64,000 nt of DNA, from positions 1-64,000 of the forward strand of contig JAIOTZ010000278.1 in the NCBI GenBank assembly GCA_023374045.1, written 5' to 3'. A program made the position numbers and the translations under genes. A model generated the notes under the pieces. It was not told the DNA's origin, did not search any database, and saw nothing but the letters and a program-made list of their open reading frames with translations. This DNA comes from Limonium bicolor. Lineage: Eukaryota > Streptophyta > Magnoliopsida > Caryophyllales > Plumbaginaceae. Of this stretch, positions 9,385 to 21,509 are shown in pieces. Numbering within the stretch: the stretch's first letter is position 1; the number at the start of each line of letters is the position of its first letter.

Positions 9385-11826
9385 ATGGCAGCTAATATCC
9401 AAGAGATGGCTCAAGCAATGGCTGCAGCAATGGCACAACTAGAAGCAAACAGGAATAATGTTATGCGTCAGATAACTGCGATAAAACCTGAGAGTTTCCA
9501 TGGGTAGGAAGATCCTCAGATTCTAGAGGGATGGCTACGAGAATTTGATAAAGTCTTTGAGGCAGTGGGCTGCCCCGAAGATAGAAAGGTAGGATGTGCT
9601 GCCTATTACTTCAAAGATGAAGCAGACCTATGGTGGGGAGCTGTAAAAGAGGGTTGTCTTCAACAACCTGGTTTTGGATGGATGGAATTGAAAACATTGA
9701 TGAGGACTCGCTTTTACCCGGATCATCTAAAAGAGAAGAAGCAACAAGAATTTCTAAACCTGCAACAACGATCTATGTCGGTAGCTGAGTACCGGACCAG
9801 ATTTCTGGAACTAGCTAGGTTCGCTCCAAACCTAGTCCCTGATGAAGAATCTAAGGCAAGAAAATTTAGACTTGGGCTGAATTTTCGAATTCGGGAGTTC
9901 ATGGCGGGATCAACTTATGAAACATTACAAGAAGCTTATGAGAAGGCTGCCAGCATTGAGATGGTACAGCATGAAAGAAGGGAGTTCCATGAAGGGAAGA
10001 AAAAGAGGCCCTTTGGTGGACCAGCTGAGGGGTCGGATGTAAAGAAGCCCAATCTCAATCAAAAGACAAGATTCAGTGGAGGTATCCAGAGCAAGGGTAA
10101 GGAGACATCTTCCACAGCACCAAGTGGAAGAACTTATAACTGTAGGAGATGTCAGAAGAATCATCCTGGAAAAGATTGTGAAGGGAGGTTCGTGACTTGT
10201 AACCACTGTGGAAAGCTGGGGCATCGGGCCTATGAATGTTTCCGAAACCCTGAGTCAAGAAGCTTCAGGAAAGGCATGCCACCGGTTAGCCAGACAAACT
10301 CTAATACCTTTAAAGCAGCTTCTGGAGTTGGTGGTGGACAAAGTAGCAGTAAAGGGGCTGAAAAGAATGAGAACAAGTACAAGAAGTCTGGAGCCCTGAA
10401 TGTGATGAATGAATCAGAGGCTAGAGCTCAGGGAAATGTCATTACAGGTATTTTCCCTGTTCATGGATTAGAAGCACATGTTTTATTCGACTCCGGTGCC
10501 ACATACTCTTTTGCTTCTACTGCTTTCATGAGGAAATTGAAGTTGTCCAGTATTTCTTGTGTGAATATTTGTGTGACAATACCATCGGGGGAAAAGATAA
10601 AATGCTCTGAGATTATAGAGAACGTGAATATTCTTGTTAAAGGAGTAGGTTTCCCAGCTGACTTGGTAGTATTTGAAGGCTTGGAATTTGATATTATATT
10701 GGGGATGGATTGGCTGCAACGGTACAAAGGACGGTTAGATTGTTATGAACAGCGGATTTTGTTAAAGAGTCCTTCAGGGCAACGGGTATCATACAGGAAG
10801 ATAGTAAGGCAGCCAAAGGTGAGGATCATTTCTGCCATCTCCATGGCAGCAGAAGTAAGAAAAGGAAAACAAGTGTACTTGTGTTATGTACGAGATCTAA
10901 ATGAAAAGAGAAATCAGCTTTCTGAAATTCCTATTGTTGCTGAGTACCCAGACGTGTTCCCAGAAGAGATTCCCGGGATGCCACCCAAAAGAGAAGTTGA
11001 ATTTTGCATCGACTTAGTGCCAGGAACCGGACCAATAGCAAAAGCACCTTATCGAATGGCACCAGTGGAGATGAAGGAATTAAAAGCTCAGTTAGAGGAG
11101 TTATTGGAGAAAGGGTATATAAAACCTAGTGTATCACCCTGGGGTGCTCCAGTTCTGTTTGTAAAGAAGAAGGATGGGGGCCTTCGACTCTGCATTGACT
11201 ACAGGGAACTAAACAAAGTAACCATTAAGAATAAGTATCCACTACCCCGAATTGATGATTTGTTTGATCAGTTGAAGGGAGCTAGTGTGTTCTCCAAAAT
11301 TGATTTAAGATCGGGCTACCACCAGATAAGGGTAGTTGAGCAAGATATTCCAAAGACAGCATTTCGAACGAGGTATGGCCATTACGAATTTACGGTAATG
11401 CCGTTTGGCCTAACTAATGCTCCTGCGGTGTTTATGGATCTGATGAACCGGGTCTTCAGTCAATATTTGGATAGTTTTGTAGTGGTGTTTATTGATGATA
11501 TCTTGATTTATTCAAAGAACCAGGAAGATCATGCCGAGCATTTAAGAAAGGTGTTAGAGTTACTACAAGTGCATAAGTTATATGCAAAGCTGTCTAAATG
11601 TGATTTTTGGTTGAAAGAAGTGGCTTTCTTGGGCCATATTATCTCAAGTGAAGGTATAGCAGTGGATCCTTCAAAGATTGAAGCTGTTAAGGAATGGCCT
11701 CGTCCTACCAATGTTACAGAGGTTAGAAGTTTTCTGGGGCTTGCGGGCTATTATAGGAGATTTGTCAAGGATTTCTCCAAAATTGCTAGGCCATTGACGA
11801 ATTATGAAGAAATCTGTTGGATTTGA
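9385..11826 (+). pseudogene. gag-pol: G1 copy A gag-protease-reverse transcriptase
   Basis: The frame starts at ATG 9385 (MAANIQEMAQAMAAAMAQLE). It meets one TAG at 9505-9507 (copy B has CAG at the same place), then stays open to 11826. Counting from 9565: gag domain with [16 protein letters not shown] near residues 15-29; two Cys/His knuckles, [13 protein letters not shown] (from about residue 193) and [14 protein letters not shown] (from about 212); protease [13 protein letters not shown] with catalytic Asp about 309; reverse transcriptase from about 475 with [15 protein letters not shown] and FIDD (the YxDD catalytic motif) at about 642. Gag packages the RNA, protease cuts the polyprotein and RT makes cDNA. 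A 2-base loss near 11799, relative to 27115, shifts the frame and ends the ORF before RNase H. Non-functional as it stands. Confidence 0.92.
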
Positions 11827-12181
11827 GTGGAGTGACCAATGTGAGCAGTCATTCCAGCAACTAAAGACTAGATTAACTACTGCTCCAGTGTTAACATTAC
11901 CAGAAGGAGTGGATGGCCTGGAGGTCTACTGTGATGCCTCGAAGTTTGGTCTAGGTTGTGTTCTAATGCAAAATAGGCGAGTGATAGCCTACGCTTCTAG
12001 GCAATTGAAGAAACATGAAGAAAATTACCCCGCTCATGACCTTGAGCTTGCAGCAGTAGTATTTGCTCTAAAGATCTGGAGACATTATTTATATGGAGTC
12101 ACTTGCAAAATCTTCACCGACCATAAGAGCTTAAAATATATATTCACTCCAAAGGAGCTGAATATGAGGCAGAGAAGATGA
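11804..12181 (+). pseudogene. pol: G1 copy A RNase H segment
   Basis: This continues pol in a second frame after the frameshift near 11799. It shows the RNase H-like domain of Ty3/Gypsy pol: [18 protein letters not shown] (first Asp), then [21 protein letters not shown] (Glu) and [11 protein letters not shown] (Asp), so the D-E-D set is present. RNase H removes genomic RNA during cDNA synthesis. The segment ends at MRQRR because 17 bp are missing near 12180 compared with 27500, where [17 protein letters not shown] reads through. Confidence 0.9.
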
Positions 12182-13415
12182 TTATGATCTGGATATTCAA
12201 TACCACGAAGGCAGAGCAAACCTTGTAGCTGATGCTTTAAGCAGAAAAAGAAGTCATTCAACAACAGCCATGTGGATCCTCCCAGATAAGTTGTATGAAG
12301 ATATTCGTAGGCTTGACATGGAGTTAGTAGTTAGTGGAGAAGAAGCACAATCAAGTAGTCTACACCAAATCCATTTCTCTGATATATTCGAAGAGATCCG
12401 GAAAGACCAATCAGGGGATGAGAAACTTGAACAAATCAAGAGGAAAATTATAGAAGGGAAAGCTACAGATTTTAAGATCCATAAAGATGGAAGTTTAAGG
12501 TTCAAAGGTCGGTGGTGCATTCCTAAGAGCTGTGGGGAGATTAAGAAGAAGTTGATGCAAGAAGCCCATCAATCACCCTACTCCATACATCCAGGAGGTA
12601 ATAAGTTGTATAAGGATTTAAAGAAACAGTTTTGGTGGCCAGGAATGAAACGTGAAGTTGCTGAGTTTGTAGCTAGATGTTTAACTTGCCAGAAAGTAAA
12701 GTTTGAGCATAGTCGACCAGGAGGCTTAGTGCAACCATTGGAAGTACCAGCTTGGAAATGGGATTCCATATCTATGGATTTTATAGTGGGACTACCTTTA
12801 ACTAGGTCAGGAATGAATCAAATTTGGGTTGTTGTGGATCGACTCACCAAAACAGCCAGATTTATACCAATGCGAGATACTTGGACAATGGATAAGTTAG
12901 TTGCTACTTACATCAAGGAAATTGTCAGATATCATGGAGTTCCTACAAGTATAGTATCTGATAGGGATTCTAGGTTTCAAAGTCGTTTCTGGCAGAGCTT
13001 TCAGAAAGCTATGGGTTCTCAGTTAAAGTTCAGTACTGCCTTTCACCCCGCAACAGATGGACAAACAGAAAGAACAATTCAAACATTAGAAGATATGTTG
13101 AGAGCTTGTATTATGGACTACCAAGGTACGTGGACTGATCATCTCCATTTGATAGAATTTTCATACAACAACAGTTACCATAGTAGCATTGGAATGGCTC
13201 CATATGAAGCTTTATATGGAAGAAAGTGTAGAACTCCACTATGTTGGGATGACATCTCAGAAACAGTTTTGTTAGGACCAGAAATGATTGAAAACATGAT
13301 TCAGCAAGTGAAACTCATCCAGCAAAGGATGAAAGCTGCACAGGATCGACAAAAGTCCTATGCTGATAAAAAGAGAAAGTTTTGGAATTTACAGCGGGAG
13401 AGAAAGTATTCTTGA
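12182..13415 (+). pseudogene. pol: G1 copy A integrase
   Basis: A third frame, open from about 12184, with a Met at 12270. Numbered from 12270: the H-H-C-C zinc domain ([11 protein letters not shown] ... CLTCQKV) near residues 95-150; the catalytic core has Asp170 (SISMDFIVGLP), Asp231 ([10 protein letters not shown]) and Glu267 ([11 protein letters not shown]), an exact D-X35-E spacing. All catalytic residues are kept. Integrase joins the cDNA ends to host DNA. The frame is lost near 13380, where one T of a T-run is missing relative to copy B (28717), so the C-terminal domain is in another frame. Confidence 0.92.
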
Positions 13416-13814
13416 AGGTATCTCCAACCAAGGGAGTCATGAGATTTGGGAAGAAAGGAAAGCTTAGCCCTAAATACATTGGCCCATATGAAATTTTAGA
13501 ACGAGTGGGAACTTTGGCATACCGATTAGCATTACCAACAGAATTAGACAAGGTACACAACGTTTTCCATGTTTCTCAGTTGAAGAAGTACATACACGAT
13601 CCATCTCATGTCATCCAACCTGAAAAAGTTCAGATTGACCCATCTTTGTCATATGAGGAGTTCCAATACAAATATTGGACACAAAGGTCGAGAGACACGT
13701 CAAACTACGAAAATGGTGAAAGTCCTTTGGACCAACCATAAAATTGAGGAAGCAACCTGGGAAACAGAGGATTTTATGAGAACAAGATACCCAGAACTTT
13801 TTGATGAATCCTAG
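13382..13814 (+). pseudogene. pol: G1 copy A integrase C-terminal tail (GPY/F and chromodomain-like region)
   Basis: Two overlapping frames cover this part. The first gives [20 protein letters not shown] (GPY/F module) and [14 protein letters not shown] single-base loss near 13662 moves the rest to the frame ending [19 protein letters not shown] before the stop at about 13812. In chromoviruses this tail carries a degenerate chromodomain thought to steer insertion; assignment to the Del/Tekay type rests on these words. Copy B keeps the same region in one frame. Confidence 0.85.
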
Positions 13815-14053
13815 GTAACATTTATAGTTACGAGGTCGTAACTTAAAATTTAGGGGGAGTGACTTCGATACTCTTATTCTTGATATCTTTGGTATGAATA
13901 TGTTAAGACCCTTTTTCATGAATGTTCTTCTGTTTATGCTTGATTACTTGGTGTGAATACTTAATGTTTTTAGTTGCATTATAGTTTTAATGTATGATGA
14001 TCTTGGGAATAGTTGGAGCTTCGGGGTCGAAGCTTTTCTTAAGGGGGAGTGAA
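13815..14053 (+). other. G1 copy A 3' untranslated region with polypurine tract
   Basis: Noncoding. It contains AGGGGGAGTGA at about 13851 and AAGGGGGAGTGAA at 14041-14053, directly before LTR 2. The second is the expected polypurine primer for plus-strand DNA. The doubled purine tract (one about 200 bp upstream) is present in both copies (29195 and 29388). Confidence 0.75.
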
Positions 14054-16834
14054 TGAAATACCCAAAGTTTCTAAAGGATGATTTACTTTGCTAATTAGGT
14101 CTTAATGAGCTATTAAGCATATTTAAATCCTAATATTGGCATAAGTACACATTTGGACCAGAAAAGTCCTTAATAGCACTTCTTGTATTGTTTTAAAGTA
14201 GCTAGCTAGAATGCTCCAATAACATTGTGACAACCAAGCTAGTAGGTGATGCAGCAGCTAGCTTATGTAGTAAACACACAAGTAGGTGATGCAGCTGCTT
14301 GGGGCTAGCAAGCAAGTAGGTGACTCATCAAGCTAGCAAGCAAGTAGGTGACTCATCAAGCTAGTAAGCAAGTAGGTGACTCAGCAAGCTAGCAAGCTAG
14401 TAGGACGTCTTAAGCACGACCAAGCTAGTAGGCAAGTAGGACGTCTTTAAGCACGAGGTGGCATGATGAGTTGGCACCTACTTAAACACTTGACACATAC
14501 CATAACCAATAGGAGCTTGACACCTAAGTAGGCTGGTAGGAGGTGGCAACATCCCATTGGAGATGTGACATGGCTTAGAAATCAGCCACACACACTTTCC
14601 TTCACCTTAAGCAACCTAAACCGTCCTCCTTGCTTATATAAACCGTCCCCCACCTCTATTTAGCCATTTAGCACGTTTAGAAGAGAAAAGAAAGAGAGGA
14701 AAGCTTACCACCACCACCTGGCCGAGAGCAAAGAGAAGGAGGAGAGCTACTATCTTCATCTTCTTCCAATCTAGAGGTAAGGCGTTCTGGTGTGTTCTTC
14801 ATCCTTTCCTAGCTATTCTCAACCGAAAACCAGAGGAGAAACCAAGGGAACTCACTCCATTTCCATGTCCATTCTAGGAGCTTAAAGCTGTCTTAGGGTG
14901 TTCTAACTTCTAGCAAGCTTTCCAAGGATTTAAGGAAGGTTTTCTTCAGCAATCTGCAAGGTAACTTCATGGTTACCATCCCTTAATAAATCTGTATGTT
15001 TTACAGGAGTATTACCCCTATATTATCTAATTAAAATTCGTAGGTATTTATTAGCCTAAAGCTAGAAGAGTTAGAAAAGTGTTTTAAGGAAGAAAAGGAT
15101 GTGTTTACAACCTACCTTTGATTACTGATTGCTTAAGAGCTTGTTTATGGTGTTTTGCTGTTTAGTAAGTGGGAATACCTAGAGGTAATTATGATTGTTC
15201 TGGATGATCTTTAGTCTAATCTGGTGTTGTTATCTAGGATAAATGGTGTCTTAAAGAGTTTTGTTTAATCACCAGATTTGTGGGTGGAATTCTAGAGCAT
15301 TAATCAAGTGTTTTAGGTGCTTAACTAACCTAGAACCTATCTGATTATTATGGCCGAGTACATAGGTAAAGTATAGAATTGTTTAAGTGTTAAGTGTGAT
15401 TACTAGAAGAGCTAATCTGGTGAATTAGATGCTAGTACAACCGCTTTCAGTTGGAAGTTAATTAGTGTAAACTAGATGTGTCCTAGGGCTAAAAACATGA
15501 TTGTTGATTGTTCTGGTCATTAGTAACCTATTATGGCAGAATTGGCCATGAACTATTAAAGAGATGTATAGCATGATTTTAGGATGAATGATAGTTTAAA
15601 CTAAGCTGGACTTAAGGTCTTAAAGTCTAATATGTTAGGAACTTATATGTACTGTCTTAGAAGGTTGTTTATGGTTGGATTAACTCCTAAGCTAATCTGG
15701 TTAATATTGTGTTTTATGACCGAAAATGTTAGGAACCAATTATGGTTTGATTCAGGTTGTAATCTATAGTTAAATTATGTCTTAAGCTATCTAGATGAGA
15801 TAGTTAATAATAGAACTGAAATGGATATGATTTGTTTGTTTGATCAAGACTTGGTCTTAAGGTATGATTTATGGTTGTTTGAATTGTTAATGAGATATTT
15901 GATGCTGTGATCTGGCCGAAGGTGCCATGTAAGATTATGTGATCATAGCCTTTCCTTAAGTGCTGTTTGATTATTGTTATGTCCCTTGTGTTTGAAATTA
16001 TGAAATGGGCTTTGTTAAGTGACTTGACTGTTGATTCTTGTTATACTTTAAATTGTTATATTCTGATTAATGAGGATTCAATGAGTAACTCATTGGAATG
16101 GATTGTTGAGATATATGGCCATATGTGGAACTTGAGCAGTAACTGCCTTCTTATGAATTATTGGACTCATGGTATGCCTTGGGCTCCATGAGATGCTTCA
16201 TGGTTTCCTACACTATAGTTTAAAGGTACTATAGGGGGTGTGCACATCTTTTAGGGCCTGGAGTGCGTTTGGGAAAGGTTGGATCGCCTCAATGATCGGG
16301 ATTCGTCCCTTGAACTGATTTGTGTGGAATGGAGAAATTGATGACAAGGAAAATATGTGAATTGATTAACATGTACTTGTGCAGGTTTGGATGCCTTATT
16401 GTTAATGCTTGAACTCTTGGTTGAGCAAAGTTTGTGTATATACCATCAAGTACTTTACTAAGTTATTTTCTGATGGTAGCTTTGATTTTACTCAGCTTTG
16501 CTGATTTTTGGCTTTATGCCCTGTGGTCTTTTCTTTGATTGTATGAATGACCACAGATGCAGGAAATGAAGAAGCTTCTCCTTAGTTGTGGAGACATTCG
16601 AGAGTGTGGGCTTTTGGGGCTAGAAGACCATCATTTTATTCTCTTTGGTTTCTAGACTAATGTATTAGGTTGTTCTATAACCTATGTAATACAAGTTAGT
16701 TTGGTTGTAAGTTAAGCCTAAGCATTCACATGGTTGTGAGTGTGGCGGTAACGTCCTATAAGACTTATGCTTCCGCTTTATTAATCTGAGCAAGTTTATT
16801 ATCATATTATGGTTAGTAATTTAGGGGCGTTACA
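14054..16834 (+). repeat. G1 LTR copy 2 (2.8 kb, divergent)
   Basis: Same ends and internal landmarks as copy 1 (TATA at 14635, donor-like GT at 14776, repeat block at about 14233-14456). It differs from copies 1 and 3 by many scattered one-base deletions and by substitutions, for example at least six changes in its first 160 bp. Confidence 0.9.
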
Positions 16835-16837
16835 AAG

Positions 16838-16849
16838 TGGTATCAGAGC
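16838..16849 (+). other. Primer binding site, tRNA-iMet type (G1 copy B)
   Basis: TGGTATCAGAGC after the LTR end at 16834, with the same downstream TGGTTGCTCGTGAT half of the hairpin as copy A. Confidence 0.92.
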
Positions 16850-17041
16850 ATGGTTGCTCGTGATATGGATTAAAAATGAAATTAGGATGGGATATGGGGC
16901 TGTGAGAGTAAGGCACGTGTTTGCTCCTGTTGTGTTAACTAACCTGCAGGAATATGGAGTATAATACTCTTATCTGCTTGATTGTTATTAATGTTTGAGG
17001 GAATGTGTATGTGTTAGTAACCCTTTTGTTGCCAAGATTAG

Positions 17042-19285
17042 ATGGCAGCTAATATCCAAGAGATGGCTCAAGCAATGGCTGCAGCAATGGCACAGCTAGA
17101 AGCAAACAGGAATAATGTTATGCGTCAGATAACTGCGATAAACCCGAGAGTTTCCATGGGCAGGAAGATCCTCAGATTCTAGAGGGATGGCTACGAGAAT
17201 TTGATAAAGTCTTTGAGGCAGTGGGCTGCCCCGAAGATAGAAAGGTAGGATGTGCTGCCTATTACTTCAAAGATGAAGCAGACCTATGGTGGGGAGCTGT
17301 AAAAGAGGGCTGTCTTCAACAACCTGGTTTTGGATGGATGGAATTGAAAACATTGATGAGGACTCGCTTTTACCCGGATCATCTAAAAGAGAAGAAGCAA
17401 CAAGAATTTCTAAACCTGCAACAACGATCTATGTCGGTAGCTGAGTACCGGACCAGATTTCTGGAACTAGCTAGGTTCGCTCCAAACCTAGTCCCTGATG
17501 AAGAATCTAAGGCAAGAAAATTTAGACTTGGGCTGAATTTTCGAATTCGGGAGTTCATGGCGGATCAACTTATGAAACATTACAAGAAGCTTATGAGAAG
17601 GCTGCCAGCATTGAGATGGTACAGCATGAAAGAAGGGAGTTCCATGAAGGGAAGAAAAAGAGGCCCTTTGGTGGACCAGCTGAGGGGTCGGATGTAAAGA
17701 AGCCCAATCTCAATCAAAAGACAAGATTCAGTGGAGGTATCCAGAGCAAGGGTAAGGAGACATCTTCCACAGCACCAAGTGGAAGAACTTATAACTGTAG
17801 GAGATGTCAGAAGAATCATCCTGGAAAAGATTGTGAAGGGAGGTTCGTGACTTGTAACCACTGTGGAAAGCTGGGGCATCGGGCCTATGAATGTTTCCGA
17901 AACCCTGAGTCAAGAAGCTTCAGGAAAGGCATGCCACCGGTTAGCCAGACAACTCTAATACCTTTAAAGCAGCTTCTGGAGTTGGTGGTGGACAAAGTAG
18001 CAGTAAAGGGGCTGAAAAGAATGAGAACAAGTACAAGAAGTCTGGAGCCCTGAATGTGATGAATGAATCAGAGGCTAGAGCTCAGGGAAATGTCATTACA
18101 GGTATTTTCCCTGTTCATGGATTAGAAGCACATGTTTTATTCGACTCCGGTGCCACATACTCTTTTGCTTCTACTGCTTTCATGAGGAAATTGAAGTTGT
18201 CCAGTATTTCTTGTGTGAATATTTGTGTGACAATACCATCGGGGGAAAAGATAAAATGCTCTGAGATTATAGAGAACGTGAATATTCTTGTTAAAGGAGT
18301 AGGTTTCCCAGCTGACTTGGTAGTATTTGAAGGCTTGGAATTTGATATTATATGGGGATGGATTGGCTGCAACGGTACAAAGGACGGTTAGATTGTTATG
18401 AACAGCGGATTTTGTTAAAGAGTCCTTCAGGGCAACGGGTATCATACAGGAAGATAGTAAGGCAGCCAAAGGTGAGGATCATTTCTGCCATCTCCATGGC
18501 AGCAGAAGTAAAAAGGAAAACAAGTGTACTTGTGTTATGTACGAGATCTAAATGAAAAGAGAAATCAGCTTTCTGAAATTCCTATTGTTGCTGAGTACCC
18601 AGACGTGTTCCCAGAAGAGATTCCTGGAATGCCACCCAAAAGAGAAGTTGAATTTTGCATTGACTTAGTGCCAGGAACCGGACCAATAGCAAAAGCACCT
18701 TATCGAATGGCACCAGTGGAGATGAAGGAATTAAAAGCTCAGTTAGAGGAGTTATTGGAGAAAGGGTATATAAAACCTAGTGTATCACCCTGGGGTGCTC
18801 CAGTTCTGTTTGTAAAGAAGAAGGATGGGGGCCTTCGACTCTATTGACTACAGGGAACTAAACAAAGTAACCATTAAGAATATATCCACTACCCGAATTG
18901 ATGATTTGTTTGATCAGTTGAAGGGAGCTAGAGTGTTCTCCAAAATTGATTTAAGATCGGGCTACCACTAGATAAGGGTAGTTGAGCAAGATATTCCAAA
19001 GACAGCATTTCGAACGAGGTATGGCCATTACGAATTTACGGTAATGCTGTTTGGCCTAACTAATGCTCCTGCGGTGTTTATGGATCATGAACCGGGTCTT
19101 CACTCAATATTTGGATAGTTTTGTAGTGGTGTTTATTGATGATATCTTGATTTATTCAAAGCACCAGGAAGATCATGCCGAGCATTTAAGAAAGGTGTTA
19201 GAGTTACTACAAGTGCATAAGTTATATGCAAAGCTGTCTAAATGTGATTTTTGGTTGAAAGAAGTGACTTTCTTGGGCCATATTG
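17042..19285 (+). pseudogene. gag-pol: G1 copy B gag-protease-RT, 5' half, multiply frameshifted
   Basis: Homologous to 9385-11637 throughout. The ATG is at 17042, and CAG replaces the TAG of copy A. The frame breaks at about 17142, 17563, 17951, 18353, 18511, 18842, 18882-18893 and 19086, nearly always by loss of one or two bases relative to copy A. One nonsense change (CAG to TAG) lies at about 18969. The zinc knuckles, DSG protease motif and FIDD motif can all still be read piecewise. Transcription through LTR 2 could not give a working polyprotein. The copy stops at 19285 because the CACTA element is inserted in the RT connection region; the rest is at 26955-29161. Confidence 0.9.
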
Positions 19286-19306
19286 CACTACAAAAAATCT
19301 GTAGTA

Positions 19307-19600
19307 TCACAGACGGAAAATTACCTACGGAATTAATCCGTAGGTAAAAAGCGTCTTCACCTACGGAATTTTTGTAAATTACCAATGGACGAGGTATTAG
19401 AGTAATCTGAACTATTACCGACGGAAAATGAACTCATTACTGACGGAAATATTTCCGTAAGTAAAACTATTGCTCAATTTTACACGCGGGCATTCTAAAA
19501 TTTTGGTGGGAAAAAGATTACTAGTAGATATATTTTTTAAAGACATAATTTTCGTAGGTGAAAGTCTATCAATCCGTAGGAAATACTTTAACACTATACA
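19307..19600. repeat. 5' subterminal repeats of CACTA-1
   Basis: Repeated ACCTACGGA / TCCGTAGGT and GACGGAAA words in both orientations. In En/Spm elements such subterminal motifs bind the element's own regulatory protein; binding here is inferred. Confidence 0.75.
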
Positions 19601-21509
19601 ACTTAATTCTTTTACTCCCAACCCCTCAAGTAAACTCCCTCGACAGTCGCTGTGTGGTGCGAGTTCGTGCTGCTGTTTGTCTTCAATCAAAGACCTTGGC
19701 AAAAATCACAAAAGAATTCACACGCTGGTTTAGTTCTCTGTTCGCGAAATCGATTTTCAAAGCAGTACCGCCGGGACTTCGGCTCTCTCTCGGTTCTCCC
19801 CACAGCGAAAGTCTTCTTGTTCTCGGTGAGTCGCCCGGCCTTGTTCTCACTATTTGTCATGATTTTCCAACTCCCATTGATTCGAAGGGATAAATATGAT
19901 GGCGAATGGATATACAACTGATCAGATCGATGAGGCCTAGTAAACACTAAGCAGAGATAAATATGATGGCGAATCTGTCCTTTTCATTGTTTCCAACCCT
20001 ACTTTTGTGTTTTAATCGATCTTTTTTTTTTTGTTTCTCTGAAAAGCTCGATCGTTTCTTGAGACATTATTCAATTTTTATTCTCATGAGGAGCAAGCAG
20101 CATAAATGACTAATACTATTACGTACTATACGCAGCAGAACAATAAAGGAGAAAATGCTATCTTACAGAGATATATATATATATATATATAGAATGCTAG
20201 CTAGTATAGTTGTTGTACTTCAGCAAAGGACGGAATCCAATCCGTAAGAAAATCAATTAGTTTCTGAAATATTGGTATGAAAAGGTTATGTGAATAATAA
20301 ATCGGCTGATGCATCTTCCTCTTGCGTGATGGAGGGTGATGAGTAGTAGTAGTAGTTGACAAAAATGGCAAGAATGACAGAAAAGACTGCAACAGTAATG
20401 GCAAATTAAAATCCAGAACAAGTACTGCTTGCTTTTGAGATTATTCATCTCATCAGATCTATGCAACAGTGAACTTTTTTTGGTTTTCAAGGTTTCTCCT
20501 CGGCTTGCCCTTTTTATGGATACTGTTTATTTTGTTTTTGTGTTATAATGGGGATAGCGGTTGCAGGTGGGGTTTTGGCTTTTTATACAGGTCGGCCAGA
20601 TGTGTGTGAAATGATTATACCGTCTTCAGTGATGCTGTCTTTGGTGTAGGAAGAAAGAAAGCTGTATAGACCAGTTATACTAGCTAGTGGAAAGTGGGGG
20701 ATATATGTTAATTAAACTGTCTTGTGATTAATATTTTACATTTTCTATATTATATAATATGCGCTTATCGATCGTATAATCAGCATGCGTGAACAGAGAT
20801 TGGTTGCACTTCAGCAAAGTGTTCTTCTGATGCAGCTATATATATTAGCCCCATCAACAGTCAAGTGCACATGACCTGCTTTCAATCTATTCTTTAGCTA
20901 ATGTTTCTGTTTCTTCTCAATAGGAAAACACAACGATATCTGTCCAAGATTCGTTCTCATCAGCAGTTGTAGAAGATTTAGGACAAGAAGGAAACAACAG
21001 AGAGGAAGAAGAGGACAAATAATAGAATAGTCCAGTGAGCGTATTGCAATTTGATCACGAAGAATATTGCCTTGGAAATGATGACCAACACTGTCAACAA
21101 AGTAAGTTGATCTAATTAAGTGGAATAAACTCGCGTCTCGTAGTACAACTTAATTTGCTCAATTTACTAGTCACATGCGTTCATCCTTTTCAAGATTTAT
21201 GGAGCATGCTATCACGATGTACCTTGACAAGTTTTTGCATCTATTACTAATTGTAGGATTTTTTTTCCAAGAATTAAGGAGCTACTGTGAAAAATTCAAA
21301 TAAATTCATCCAGAACTCATCTCATTAGACCAGGTAATATGAAAACAATATTTGTTGTCATGCGAACTATTTCCGCCTTTATAAATACAATCTTGTTAAA
21401 ATGAACTTTGAATTTGAAATAAGTCACTCTCTTTGATTGATATGTCTAATCCACTAATGTAATTTGGTAGCCTCATTATTAAGTATTTATACATAGGTTC
21501 AAAATGGAT
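19601..21509 (+). other. CACTA-1 5' noncoding region, no gene recognised
   Basis: About 1.9 kb upstream of the transposase remnant. It contains a (TA)n run at about 20168-20191, a T-run near 20022, and short ORFs on both strands that resemble nothing I know. It may be promoter and leader/intron sequence of the transposase; no captured host gene is recognisable by eye. Confidence 0.4.

Noticed and set aside
20201..20490. Overlapping ORFs in the CACTA-1 5' region as a captured host gene
   Set aside because: Low-complexity His/Phe/Ser-rich antisense readings with no recognisable domain or splice pattern.
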